DNA from: Paraburkholderia ginsengiterrae
Lineage (GTDB): Bacteria > Pseudomonadota > Gammaproteobacteria > Burkholderiales > Burkholderiaceae
DNA: 51,621 nt
Direction of reading: 5' to 3'
Assembly (NCBI RefSeq): GCF_001645125.1
Contig: NZ_LXKA01000339.1
Span: forward strand, 1 to 51,621
Shown: positions 1 through 8,799 of the stretch, piece after piece
Position numbering within the stretch: position 1 is the first letter of the stretch
How the letters are laid out: each line of letters opens with the position of its first letter
Program-made: the position numbers and the translations under genes
The notes under the pieces: generated by a model
What the model was told of the DNA's origin: nothing
What the model saw: only the letters and a program-made list of their open reading frames with translations
The model's database searches: none

Positions 1-183
1 GTTGTCCTCGCGCTTCAGGTAGACCGGATTGCGCAGGCGTGCCGACAGATTCGGCGCGCGTTCGAGTTCGGTCTCGCGCGCCACGTCGTAGACGCGTGCG
101 GTCAGGGTTTTCTTCAGGTAGTCGTGGCGCAGCGCGACGCTGTCGGCGGCAGCGACCGCCTGGGTGAGTTCGTGTAACGACAA
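1..183 (-). CDS. ilvA: Threonine deaminase, biosynthetic (5' end only)
   Basis: Only the first 61 codons are in the window; the gene runs off the left edge on the minus strand. The residues HDYLKKTLTARVYDVARET and NLSARLRNPVYLKRED match the N-terminus of biosynthetic threonine ammonia-lyase (threonine to 2-oxobutanoate, first step of isoleucine synthesis). The PLP-binding lysine and the regulatory ACT-like domain lie outside. The start is chosen as TTG at 183-181: an AGGAG sits 7 bases upstream, and the five in-frame codons upstream that I checked contain no ATG or GTG. The family call is firm; the TTG start is inferred from the ribosome binding site. Confidence 0.88.
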   Translation of the reverse strand, partial: MSLHELTQAVAAADSVALRHDYLKKTLTARVYDVARETELERAPNLSARLRNPVYLKREDN

Positions 184-250
184 GGCAGTCTCCTGTGCGG
201 CAAGGCTAGTTCAGCAACGTGATCACCCCAGGAGGCAGGCAAGCGGACAT

Positions 251-277
251 AAAAAAACCCGCCTCGTGGGGCGGGTT
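251..277 (-). terminator. Rho-independent terminator after acvB
   Basis: On the minus strand an AACCCGCC/GGCGGGTT stem with a 6-base loop is followed by a run of seven T. It lies between the acvB stop (416) and the ilvA start (183), so it should end the mprF-acvB transcript and insulate ilvA. Confidence 0.85.
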
Positions 278-415
278 ATCTGTCACTGAGATCCGACGTG
301 CGCTAACCCACCATTCGATGAATGATGCTAATAATCAGCGCAATACGGATGTCGAGGCAGTTCATGCGTTCGATCTTCGTTGACTTGACGTGCTTTGTCA
401 ATCCCTGTGCGGCGC

Positions 416-1681
416 TCAGTCGTGCACGCCGCTCTGTTTTTTGAACGCGCTGAGTATGCGCCGTTCCAGCGCATTGTAATCGCGGCCGAAGTGATGATCG
501 CCCGAAGTGCGGATCACCTCGATGCCGGTTTGGGCCAGCGCGGGACACAATGTGTCCTTTTCATTTTCGCCGTAGAAACACTGCACGATCGCGGGCGGCA
601 AGCGCGTCATTTCCGGTTGGACCTTCAATGCCTTGTCGCTGGCCGGCATGCCGAGCCAGCCGCCCACGCGGATCTGGAAGTCGGCGTCCGGCGCGAAACC
701 GAGCAATGCAATCAGCGAGACCTTCGCGCGCAGCGCATCAGGCAGGCGGTTATACGCGAACGGCATCACGTCGGCACCAAAAGAGTAGCCAACCAGTGCG
801 ATGTGCTGCGCGTGCCAGCGCGAGCCATAGGTTTGCATCACGCGTGCAAGGTCGCGGCTCGTCTGCGCCGGCGGCTTCTCGCTCCAGAAATAGCGCAGGC
901 TATCCCAGCCGATCACGGACACGCCGTCTTTCTGCAAGGCCTGAGCGATGGTCTTGTCGAGATCGCGCCAGCCGCCGTCGCCGGAAATCACAATCGCCAT
1001 GAGGCCGTTCGGATGCGCGGCCGGCAATTCGATCAGCGGCAGATCGGACACATCGTCGTCGCCCGTCGAGACCGCTTGCAGATGCGGCGTGAGCAACGCG
1101 ACGAGACGTGCGCGATCGGCATTGCCCGCGGTTGCCTTCTCGACGAAGCCAGGCACCTTGTCGCGAATCACCGTCGGGTCCGGCGGGCACGGCTGAAAGC
1201 GCGCATCCAACGTGCTCTCGGCATTGACCGCGACAGCGCCGGCAATCGTATTCGACGGCGCCTGTTCGAGCACATGCATCGCGAGTGTCGCGCCCTGCCC
1301 TGTGCCCGCCACGATCGGCGCGAAATAATGGCTCGATTGCAGTTGCCGTTCGAGTTGGTGACTCAAGGCTTCGGCATCGCCCACCAGCTTATGGCAGGTT
1401 TCCTTCGTTGCACTGAGATTCGCCGCATAGCGGGCGCTATCCACACCGACGGTCAACGCACCGGCTTTGGCGAGTGCATCGGCGCTTTGCTGGTCTGCCG
1501 CGCTCCAGCCGCCTGCTTGCGAATAAAGCACCACGAAGCCGCGCAGCGGACCCACCGGCTGCGTGACCTGGACATCGCCAAAACGGCCGCCGGGCACGGT
1601 GGTCGCCGCCGCGTGAGCGAGCGCGCAGCCAGTCACGAGGCTCGCCGCAACAGCGAGCCTGAAAAACGAATTCAATGTCAT
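416..1681 (-). CDS. acvB: AcvB/VirJ family periplasmic serine hydrolase (probable lysyl-PG hydrolase)
   Basis: A 421-residue protein with an N-terminal signal peptide (hydrophobic stretch about 6-24 ending AHA). It has two alpha/beta-hydrolase-like halves. The first (about 40-200) carries a degenerate GTGQGA turn at 126-131. The second (about 215-421) carries SGDGGW at 233-238, the nucleophile elbow GYSFGAD with Ser300, and a C-terminal GDHHF with His396-397. That is the VirJ/AcvB layout. In Agrobacterium and Rhizobium, AcvB hydrolyses lysyl-phosphatidylglycerol made by the neighbouring LpiA/MprF synthase. The ATG at 1681 overlaps the mprF stop as ATGA, so the two genes are translationally coupled. 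A longer upstream reading exists but would lie inside mprF. The hydrolase function is inferred from homology and neighbour. Confidence 0.85.
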   Translation of the reverse strand: MTLNSFFRLAVAASLVTGCALAHAAATTVPGGRFGDVQVTQPVGPLRGFVVLYSQAGGWSAADQQSADALAKAGALTVGVDSARYAANLSATKETCHKLVGDAEALSHQLERQLQSSHYFAPIVAGTGQGATLAMHVLEQAPSNTIAGAVAVNAESTLDARFQPCPPDPTVIRDKVPGFVEKATAGNADRARLVALLTPHLQAVSTGDDDVSDLPLIELPAAHPNGLMAIVISGDGGWRDLDKTIAQALQKDGVSVIGWDSLRYFWSEKPPAQTSRDLARVMQTYGSRWHAQHIALVGYSFGADVMPFAYNRLPDALRAKVSLIALLGFAPDADFQIRVGGWLGMPASDKALKVQPEMTRLPPAIVQCFYGENEKDTLCPALAQTGIEVIRTSGDHHFGRDYNALERRILSAFKKQSGVHD

Positions 1682-4278
1682 GAACGCCGGCCTCCTGCCA
1701 GCAATGACAGGTCCGCGAGTGTGAAGAACACGCCCACCGAACCCGACGCCGCGAGATAGCGCGGCTCCCAATGCGGCTGGAACTTGCTCTTGAAAGCACG
1801 CAGTCCGCGGAAGTTGTAGAAGCGGCCGCCGAAGCGCCACACGATGCCGGCAAGCCGGTGCCAGCGCGATGCAAGCGGCGTGGGCCGCATGCCGGAGAGC
1901 GGCGCGATGCCGAGGCTGAGCGAGCGGAAACCCGCCTGCTTCAGATGGAGCGCCAGGTGCGTGAACAGATACTCCATCGCATACGACGACGCGCTTTCGA
2001 CGTGACGCATCACGCCGACCGTCGCTTCGGTGTTCAGATCGGTCGTCATGAAGGTGACGAACGCGGCCGGCTCGCCGTTCTGGCGCACCAGCATCACCGA
2101 TTGCGCGGCGAGATACTCGTCGGTAAAGGCCGCGACCGAGAAGCTCTTTTCACGCGCGTCGCGGCTGTCGAGCCAGCCGTCGGAAATCTCGCGCAGCGTA
2201 TCGAGCGATGCGGGCACGTCGGCCTGATCGATCATTTCAACGGTGAAACCGTCGCGCTCGCCACGCTTGAGCGCATAGCGCAGATGCGCGCGATGCGAGC
2301 CCTTCAGGTCGAAATCATCGAGCACGACGTGCGCCTCTTCGCCGAGCTTCATGAGCGTGAGGCCCGCGTCGAGATAAAGCGGCAACGCGTTGGCGCGAAC
2401 CTGGTAGAACGCGGCCCGTCCACCGTGCGTATGGGCGAGCGCGACGAACTTGCTGATCAGGCCCGCCCACTCTTCACGCGGGCCGACCGGGTCGTGCAGC
2501 GCGGCCCACGTGCGGCCGTATTTCGCGTACATGAGGAACGCTTCGCGCGACTCGGAAAACATGAAGCTCTTGTCGCCCATCAGCGCGAGACCGGCGTCGC
2601 TGCGCTCCTGCGCGCGCACGATGCGCGCCGCGCCGCGCAGATCTTCCGGCGCCGGTTTGACGAAGCGGCCCGGCGCGGGACGCAGCAACTGCCAGAACGA
2701 AAAGGTCGCCGCGAACAGGCTCGCGGCCAGCGTCGCGCGCAGCGCGCGCGGCGCGCGTTCGTCGAAGGCGAATTGCCACCACAGATCGCGCGTGTACGGC
2801 ACATCGCGAAACGCGAACAGCATGACCCACGTGGCCAGCATCAGCACCATCGCAACCGACACCAGCCAGCCCGCAGTAAACCGTTCGGCGAACAGCGACG
2901 AATGACGGTTGAAACGCCTGCGCGTGGACAGCAGCAGCGCGATCAGCATACCGAGCACGCCTGCTTCCACGAAGGCAAGCCCCTTGGTCAGCGACAACGC
3001 GAGACTCAGCACGGCGAGCATCAACGTCATCCACCACGCGGCGTCCAGGCGCCGCAGTAAGCCACGCGCGACGAACAACAGCAGCACGCCGAGCACGCTG
3101 CAGAGCATCTGCGAGCTTTCGAGCACCCACAGCGGCAGCACGTCGCGCAGAATATGAATGCGATGCCAGAACGCGGGCGTTGCGCTGGAGATCACCAGCA
3201 TGCCGCCCACCACGAACGTGACGAGGCTCAGGAACAGCGGCGCGAGTTTCGACGCGGCGGCCGCGTGTTGCAGCGGCAAGCGGCTCTTCAGCGCGCGCCC
3301 CTCGAAACCGGCAAGCAGCGCGGCCGACACGATCAACGGCACACCGAAATAAATCGCCCGGTAGGCGAGCAGCGCGGCAACCATCTGATGCGTTTGCACG
3401 CTGCCGTTCAGCGTGAACACCATGGCCGCTTCGAAAACGCCGACACCGCCGGGCGTATGGCCGATCATGCCGAGCAGCATGGCCGCGGCATAGACCGTGA
3501 TGAAGGTGACGAAGCTCACGTCCGCATGCGGCAGCAGCGCCCACAGTGCGAGTCCCGCGGCCACCACGTCGAGAACCGCAAGGGCCACCTGCGCAAGCAG
3601 ATCGCGACGTGCGGGCAAATCGAACGAAAGCCACTGCCAGCGCGTGCGGATCGAACGCGTCTCGCTGCGGCACGCGGCGGCCGCCAGCGCAAGCGCGCCG
3701 AGCAGCGCCGCGCCGATCCAGACCAGCGCGAGCGGCGTGAGGTGCAGCATCGGCGCGAGCGCGCCGGCCTCGCACACCATGCCGAGGGCTGTCATCAGCA
3801 CCAGCGCCAGCGCGAGCGAGACGCTCGTGAACACCGTCATGCGGCCGATCTGCGCGGGCGTGACGCTTGCCACGCCATACACGCGCGCACGTACGGCCCC
3901 ACCGGTCAGCGCGCCGAAGCCGGTGGCATTGCCAAGCGCGGAGCCGGCCGTCGCGCCGACCCACAGCGCCGCGCGCGGCACATCTACGCCGAGATAGCGC
4001 AAGCCAACGGCGTCGCGCCCGACCAGCGCCACATAACTGAGCGCGGTAGCGCCGAGCGCCGCGGCCCACTCGCCGGCCGTCAGGTGGCGCAACTCGCGCA
4101 TCACCGAACGATAGTCGACCGCTTGCGAGAGATGTTGCAGAACGACGAGCAGCAGTCCGCACACGACGAGCGCGAGCACGGGCGCAATCAGCCCGCGGCT
4201 GCCGAGCGCTTTCAATGCGCGGTCGAACATTGCGACTGGCCGGTCGAATCTGTTGGTAAAGCGGTGGAATGGGGTCAA
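1678..4278 (-). CDS. mprF: Bifunctional lysylphosphatidylglycerol flippase/synthetase MprF
   Basis: About 866 residues, the usual MprF length. The N-terminal two thirds hold many membrane segments (about 30-540), including the flippase-type region with NATGFGALTGGAVRARVYG and MLLGMIGHTPGGVGVFEAA. The last 300 residues form a soluble GNAT-like synthase domain (DUF2156), which transfers lysine from Lys-tRNA to phosphatidylglycerol at the inner face of the membrane; the flippase moves the cationic lipid outward, giving resistance to cationic peptides. The longest reading starts at TTG 4278 with AAGG upstream; ATG 4230 (residue 17) is an alternative without a clear ribosome site. It is first in a two-gene operon with acvB, also known as the lpiA-acvB arrangement. 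Confidence 0.92.
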   Translation of the reverse strand: MTPFHRFTNRFDRPVAMFDRALKALGSRGLIAPVLALVVCGLLLVVLQHLSQAVDYRSVMRELRHLTAGEWAAALGATALSYVALVGRDAVGLRYLGVDVPRAALWVGATAGSALGNATGFGALTGGAVRARVYGVASVTPAQIGRMTVFTSVSLALALVLMTALGMVCEAGALAPMLHLTPLALVWIGAALLGALALAAAACRSETRSIRTRWQWLSFDLPARRDLLAQVALAVLDVVAAGLALWALLPHADVSFVTFITVYAAAMLLGMIGHTPGGVGVFEAAMVFTLNGSVQTHQMVAALLAYRAIYFGVPLIVSAALLAGFEGRALKSRLPLQHAAAASKLAPLFLSLVTFVVGGMLVISSATPAFWHRIHILRDVLPLWVLESSQMLCSVLGVLLLFVARGLLRRLDAAWWMTLMLAVLSLALSLTKGLAFVEAGVLGMLIALLLSTRRRFNRHSSLFAERFTAGWLVSVAMVLMLATWVMLFAFRDVPYTRDLWWQFAFDERAPRALRATLAASLFAATFSFWQLLRPAPGRFVKPAPEDLRGAARIVRAQERSDAGLALMGDKSFMFSESREAFLMYAKYGRTWAALHDPVGPREEWAGLISKFVALAHTHGGRAAFYQVRANALPLYLDAGLTLMKLGEEAHVVLDDFDLKGSHRAHLRYALKRGERDGFTVEMIDQADVPASLDTLREISDGWLDSRDAREKSFSVAAFTDEYLAAQSVMLVRQNGEPAAFVTFMTTDLNTEATVGVMRHVESASSYAMEYLFTHLALHLKQAGFRSLSLGIAPLSGMRPTPLASRWHRLAGIVWRFGGRFYNFRGLRAFKSKFQPHWEPRYLAASGSVGVFFTLADLSLLAGGRRS

Positions 4279-4572
4279 TGCGGGGCCTTGCTTGGATCTG
4301 TCGCGACGACGGAACGTCCGCCGCGGCGTCGCCTGCTACGGGCGATTACAAATGGATAACGGCAAAGGGCGCAAAAGGTTGACAGCGTCAGCCATTTCAG
4401 CGGGATTTAATTGAATCCGGCTGTCGAATCGGCCTGCGCTGCGCTCGCTGTGTTCGCCTCGGACCCCTTTTTATTGCATCAAGAATTTCGCGGTGCGTGC
4501 CGTAATCGGGAGCAATAGCTCAGTGAAACGCGGTGCATTTACCGCACGCAGTTCGATATTTGAAGGGGAACG

Positions 4573-4716
4573 ATGATGGCAGAACAGGGTTGGATGATGG
4601 CCGGCGTGTATCTGGTCGGATTGGTGTCGATGGCGCTGCTGATGAGCGCATTGTCCGCGCGGGCAACGCGGACTCGCACGGCTCGTTCGACCATCGCGAA
4701 ACCGGCTAAGGACTAA
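4573..4716 (+). CDS. Small single-pass membrane protein, 47 residues
   Basis: An unannotated-size open frame beginning ATGATG after a GAAGGGGA ribosome site. It encodes one strong hydrophobic segment (about residues 9-29, MAGVYLVGLVSMALLMSAL) followed by a basic, Arg/Thr-rich tail (RATRTRTARSTIAKPAKD). A short N-terminus, one membrane helix and a positive C-terminal tail suggest an N-out, C-in membrane micropeptide. It is transcribed away from mprF and converges on another 47-residue gene. No family recognised. Support comes from the ribosome site and the coherent hydrophobic/basic pattern. Confidence 0.55.
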   Translation: MMAEQGWMMAGVYLVGLVSMALLMSALSARATRTRTARSTIAKPAKD

Positions 4717-4853
4717 TGCTCACCGTCCGGCCGTTGGGCAATCGCGGCCGGACTATCCCGAACGACTTGACGCCCGGACGCCGGCCGCATGGCCGGCACA
4801 GCGCATTCCGGCGCGCGGCCCGGTCGGCCTGCGCGCGGTGCACAGTTCGTGAC

Positions 4854-4997
4854 TTACTGCGGACGGCGGTACGTTTCCGCGATCATGGCGCAGTTTTGCA
4901 GATGCAGGTTCAACGCACGCAGCGCCAATGCGCGCAGCTTGCCCAGCAGGGTGTTGTTGGTGGCGCGAACGGCTGCGGTCTGGGTAGCGGTATTCAT
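4854..4997 (-). CDS. Small basic protein, 47 residues
   Basis: The minus-strand ATG at 4997 follows GGAG with 7-base spacing. The product starts MNTATQTAAVRATNNTLLGK and ends IAETYRRPQ. It is basic, mostly helical in character and has no membrane segment or signal peptide. A consensus sigma-70 promoter and an inverted repeat lie just upstream (see 5019-5075), which makes real expression likely. Size and basic nature recall the small DUF1127-type proteins common in proteobacteria, but I do not see that family's defining motif, so no family is assigned. Confidence 0.6.
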   Translation of the reverse strand: MNTATQTAAVRATNNTLLGKLRALALRALNLHLQNCAMIAETYRRPQ

Positions 4998-5018
4998 GGC
5001 GAGCTCCGAATCAAGTGA

Positions 5019-5075
5019 CCTAGGGTTTATACCTAGGCAATAACCCGATTATAGCCCTCTCGTGCCGCATCGCAA
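5019..5075 (-). promoter_or_regulatory. Sigma-70 promoter plus CCTAGG inverted repeat in leader
   Basis: Reading the minus strand, TTGCGA (5075-5070), a 16-base spacer and a perfect TATAAT (5053-5048) form a near-consensus promoter for the 47-residue gene ending at 4854. Downstream of the predicted transcript start lies CCTAGG-N7-CCTAGG (5037-5019), each arm itself a palindrome. It ends 21 bases before the start codon and just above the ribosome site. It could be a repressor operator or a leader hairpin. The promoter call is strong; the role of the repeat is inferred. Confidence 0.65.
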
Positions 5076-5167
5076 CAAAAATCAATGAAACCGCTGCGCC
5101 GTTGCGCGGCAGTCACATCGGCCGCCCGCGGACTCCGGAAAAAAGGGCTGCATCGGACCACCGGTTA

Positions 5168-5198
5168 TTAACAATCCGCACCGTACAGGTGCAATAAT
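5168..5198 (+). promoter_or_regulatory. Possible promoter/operator of the first MFS exporter
   Basis: TTAACA (5168) and AATAAT (5193) are separated by 19 bases, longer than ideal. The spacer contains the inverted repeat GCACC-GTACA-GGTGC (5178-5192). It sits 40 bases before the MFS start. A regulator binding here would block transcription, but no regulator gene is adjacent. Confidence 0.3.
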
Positions 5199-5237
5199 GA
5201 CCGCTTTGCCTGCGACCGTCCGCCGCAGCCCGTCGCC

Positions 5238-6635
5238 ATGACCGCCGTCCAGAAAGCCCTGATAGCGCCTCTCATCGTCGCGTGCGCGATGTTCATGGAA
5301 AGCGTCGACGCGAACGTGATCGTCACCGCGTTACCGGTCATGGCACGCGACTTCGGGCGCGATCCTGTCACGCTGAAAATCGCGGTGACGAGCTACGTTC
5401 TGGGGCTCGGCGTGTTCATCCCGGTGTGCGGCTGGCTCGCCGACCGGTTCGGTGCACGCACGGTCTTCCGCACGGCAATCGGCATCTTCGTGACGGGCTC
5501 GCTGCTGTGCGCCGCGTCGAACTCGCTGGCTACCTTCACACTCGCGCGCTTCGTGCAAGGCGTGGGCGGCGCGATGATGGTGCCAGTCGGGCGCATCATC
5601 ATCTTCCGCGTGGTTCACAAGTCCGACTTCATCCGCGCGATGAACTATCTGAGCGTGCCCGCGCTGCTCGGCCCGGCCGCCGGCCCCCTGCTCGGCGGCT
5701 TTATCACCACCTATCTGCACTGGCGGCTGATCTTCTTCATCAACGTGCCGATCGGCATCCTGGGCATCTATCTGACCAACCGGCACATCGCCAACACGCG
5801 CGAGCCGGATCCGGGGCCGCTCGACTGGATCGGTTTTATTCTCTCGGCGGCGGGCGCGGTGCTGCTTCTGCTCGGGCTCTCGCTGGTGGGCGGCGAACTG
5901 ATGTCGAATCGCGACGCGTTCGGCATGTGCGCGTGCGGCGCCTTTCTGCTGCTCGTCTATGTCGCCTACGCGCAGCGCGTCAAACTGCCGTTGCTCGACC
6001 TGCGCTTTTTCAAGGTGCCGACGTTTCAGGCGAGCGTGCTCGGCGGCTCGCTGTTTCGTATCGGCCTCGGCGCGTTGCCGTTTCTGCTGCCGCTGATGCT
6101 GCAGGAAGGCCACGGCATGAGCGCGTTCCAATCCGGCCTGATCACCTGCGCGTCCGCGTTCGGCGGCATGTTCATGCGCACGTTCGCTTCGAGCGTGCTG
6201 CACCGGTTCGGCTTCCGTTCGGTGCTGGTGGTCAACGCCGCGTTATCGGGGCTGTCGATCGCGGCCTGCGGACTGTTTTTCCCCGGCACGCCGACCTGGA
6301 TCATCTGGGCGGTTGTGCTGCTCGGCGGCTTCTTCCCCGCGCTGCAATTCACCAGCCTGAATTCGCTGACTTACGCCGAGATCGCCAGCCGTGACGTGGG
6401 ACGCGCCACGAGCCTCGGCAGTGTCGTGCAGCAGATGTCGCTCGGGCTCGGCGTAACGGTCGGCGGCATCGTGCTGCAGATTTCGCGCGTGCTACATGGG
6501 CATCCTGGCCTCATGTGGTCGGACTTCTGGCCCGCGTTTCTGGTGGTCGGCCTATGCTCGTTCGCCTCCATTCCGGTCACGCTGCGCATGCCGCATCGCG
6601 CAGGTGAGGAGATTTCGCGCGGCGGGCGCGGCTAA
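5238..6635 (+). CDS. MFS drug exporter, DHA2 (14-TM) type
   Basis: A 465-residue major facilitator with the DHA2/EmrB signature: FMESVDANVIVTALP in helix 1 (residues about 19-33), GWLADRFGART in the first cytoplasmic loop, and GGAMMVPVGR and GPAAGPLLGGF in the motif C region, where antiporters have a conserved glycine-rich helix 5. It should be an inner-membrane proton-driven exporter of unknown substrate. No membrane-fusion partner (EmrA) is adjacent, so it is probably a stand-alone pump. It is related to the exporter at 11631-13031. The start lacks a clear Shine-Dalgarno. It converges on the histidine kinase gene with a 39-base gap and no visible terminator. Confidence 0.85.
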   Translation: MTAVQKALIAPLIVACAMFMESVDANVIVTALPVMARDFGRDPVTLKIAVTSYVLGLGVFIPVCGWLADRFGARTVFRTAIGIFVTGSLLCAASNSLATFTLARFVQGVGGAMMVPVGRIIIFRVVHKSDFIRAMNYLSVPALLGPAAGPLLGGFITTYLHWRLIFFINVPIGILGIYLTNRHIANTREPDPGPLDWIGFILSAAGAVLLLLGLSLVGGELMSNRDAFGMCACGAFLLLVYVAYAQRVKLPLLDLRFFKVPTFQASVLGGSLFRIGLGALPFLLPLMLQEGHGMSAFQSGLITCASAFGGMFMRTFASSVLHRFGFRSVLVVNAALSGLSIAACGLFFPGTPTWIIWAVVLLGGFFPALQFTSLNSLTYAEIASRDVGRATSLGSVVQQMSLGLGVTVGGIVLQISRVLHGHPGLMWSDFWPAFLVVGLCSFASIPVTLRMPHRAGEEISRGGRG

Positions 6636-6674
6636 CCGGCCCCACTATCGCGTGAGGCCACCGCGCGCTTGCGA

Positions 6675-8630
6675 TCACCCGTGGCGTCGCGCGTCCGCCT
6701 CGGCCAGCAAGCGATCGAACAGCGCGAGTTCCACCGGCTTGACGAGATGCATGTGGAATCCAGCCTCGCGGCTGCGCTCGTGATCGCTTGTGTGGCCGAA
6801 GCCGGTCACGGCGGCGTACAGGGTATGGGCAAGTTCGGGCATCTCGCGCAGCACGGCGATCGTTGCGTAGCCGTCCGTCTTCGGCATCGCAATGTCGATC
6901 ACGGCAAGATGAGGCGCGAAAGCAGGCGCTATCTGGAAGGCCTGCTCCGCCTCGTAGGCAATGCGGACTTCGTGGCCTTTGAGTTCCAGCAGCATCGCGA
7001 GGCTGTCGGCCGAGTCGCGATTGTCGTCCACCAGCAGGATGCGCAGCGGCGCGACTTCGGCCTGCTCCTCTGCCGGCTGGTCGCCCGCGGCGTCGGCTGG
7101 CGCGCCGGCCAGCGGCAGGCTCAGCGTAAATGTACTGCCGGTTCCCGGCCCTTTGCTGCTCGCGAGAATGCTGCCGCCATGCATTTCGACAAGCGACTTG
7201 CACAACGTGAGGCCGATGCCGAGACCGCCTTCGCCGGTATTCTGCCCGTCCTTTTCCTGAGCGAACAACTCGAAGATCCGGTCGAGCGAAGCCAATGGAA
7301 TGCCACGCCCCTCGTCGCGCACTTCGAGCACGGCCATATGGTGATCGATACGCCCGAGCACCTCGATCGTGCTGCCCACCGGAGAAAACTTCGACGCGTT
7401 ATGCAGCAGGTTTTGCAGCACCTGCACGAGGCGCGTCAGGTCGCCGCGAACGAACACCGGATCGGGCGGCATGCGCGGCTCGACATGCTGCTCGTTGGCA
7501 TCGGTAAACGGGCGCGCCGCCTCGATCCCACGCGCCACGATCTCGCTCAGATCGACGCGGTCGAGGCGCAACTCGACCTTGTTCGAAGTGATCCGGCCGA
7601 CATCGAGCAGGTCTTCCACCAGGCGCGTGAGGTGAGTGACCTGCCGGTCGATCAGATCGCGTGAACGTGCCAGGGTGGGACTCACGCCCGTTTCGATCTG
7701 CATCACGCCGATCGCATTGCGTACCGGCGCGAGCGGATTGCGCAATTCATGCGCGAGGGTCGCGAGAAACTGACGCATTCGCTCACCCGAACGCGTGAGC
7801 TCTTCGCGTTCGCGGCGCTCGGTCAGATCGCGCGTGACCTTGGCGAAGCCGCGCAGCCGGTTCGATTCGTCATGCACCGCCGTGATGTTGACGTTGGCCC
7901 AGAACGTCGTGCCGTCCTTGCGCACGCGCCAGCCTTCGTCCTCGACGTGGCCGATCTGCCGGGCAATGGCCAGCTCGCGTGCCGGCTTGCCCGCCGCAGC
8001 TTCTTCCGGCGTATAGAACACCGAGAAATGCTGGCCGACGATTTCCTCGCGCGTATAGCCTTTGATCCGCGCGGCGCCTGCGTTCCAGCTCACCACGTAG
8101 CCGTCAGGGTCGAGCATGAATATCGCGTAGTCCTTGACACTGTCGACCAGCAGGCGGAAACGCTCCTCACTCTGCCGCAGCGCTTCCACGTGTTCGCGCT
8201 GCGCGGTCAGATCGCGTGTAATTTTGGCAAACCCTGTAAGAATGCCTGATTGATTGCGGATCGATGTGATCACGACGTTCGACCAGAAGGTCGTGCCGTC
8301 CCTGCGAACGCGCCAGCCCTCGTCTTCGAAGCGGCCGGTCAGCGATGCCTGTTGCAACTCGTAGGCCGGCCAGTCACGTGCCACCGCCTCCTCGGTATAG
8401 AAGCGCGAAAAATGCTCGCCGACGATCTCCTCGTTCCGATAGCCCGTCAGCTTCTGCGCACCGGCATTCGCGCTGACGATCCGGCCCGTCGCGTCGAGCA
8501 GGAAGATTGCGTAGTCTTCGATCGCCTGCAACAACGGCCCATAGTCGACCGCGATCGTAGCGGCCGCAGCGGTCGCAGTCGCGGTTGAGCCGCTGTCGTT
8601 AGGGGCGCTGGGCCCGTCGAACTGTTTCAT
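6675..8630 (-). CDS. PAS-PAS hybrid sensor histidine kinase with C-terminal receiver
   Basis: Soluble multidomain sensor, 651 residues from ATG 8630 (an in-frame ATG at 8651 is an alternative; neither has a strong ribosome site). Order: PAS 1 (about 35-140) and PAS 2 (about 160-270), each with the DAIFMLD/WNAGA-type core and a PAC-like RDLT end; HisKA with AHELRNP, phospho-accepting His about 294; HATPase with N box NLLHNASK (Asn about 411), G1 DEGRGIP and G2 GLGIGL; receiver domain with acidic pair DD, phospho-acceptor Asp about 579 in AVIDIAMP, Thr in AVTG and Lys about 631 in LVKP. All catalytic residues are present. There is no membrane segment, so it senses a cytoplasmic signal. No dedicated response regulator is adjacent. 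Confidence 0.9.
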   Translation of the reverse strand: MKQFDGPSAPNDSGSTATATAAAATIAVDYGPLLQAIEDYAIFLLDATGRIVSANAGAQKLTGYRNEEIVGEHFSRFYTEEAVARDWPAYELQQASLTGRFEDEGWRVRRDGTTFWSNVVITSIRNQSGILTGFAKITRDLTAQREHVEALRQSEERFRLLVDSVKDYAIFMLDPDGYVVSWNAGAARIKGYTREEIVGQHFSVFYTPEEAAAGKPARELAIARQIGHVEDEGWRVRKDGTTFWANVNITAVHDESNRLRGFAKVTRDLTERREREELTRSGERMRQFLATLAHELRNPLAPVRNAIGVMQIETGVSPTLARSRDLIDRQVTHLTRLVEDLLDVGRITSNKVELRLDRVDLSEIVARGIEAARPFTDANEQHVEPRMPPDPVFVRGDLTRLVQVLQNLLHNASKFSPVGSTIEVLGRIDHHMAVLEVRDEGRGIPLASLDRIFELFAQEKDGQNTGEGGLGIGLTLCKSLVEMHGGSILASSKGPGTGSTFTLSLPLAGAPADAAGDQPAEEQAEVAPLRILLVDDNRDSADSLAMLLELKGHEVRIAYEAEQAFQIAPAFAPHLAVIDIAMPKTDGYATIAVLREMPELAHTLYAAVTGFGHTSDHERSREAGFHMHLVKPVELALFDRLLAEADARRHG

Positions 8631-8799
8631 GGCGTGATGAAAGAAGGGCATCGTCCAAAAGCATACATGGGAGTCACCCAATGCTTTGCCTATGATTTCA
8701 CCTGGGGAGCACGTGAACGGCTCTCCTTCAGACCGCCTTGTACGCAATTGCCGTGCCCCGTCCGGCACGTCCGGCACGTCCTCAACCTGGCTGCCCTAT

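Noticed and set aside
395-1759. Long plus-strand open frame over acvB
   Set aside because: It is antisense to a gene with clear family motifs; high GC leaves long empty frames. The translation is Arg/His/Ala-rich without domains.
4716-5043. Plus-strand frames in the gap after the 47-residue membrane gene
   Set aside because: No ribosome site, no protein-like pattern; they oppose the better supported minus-strand gene at 4854-4997.
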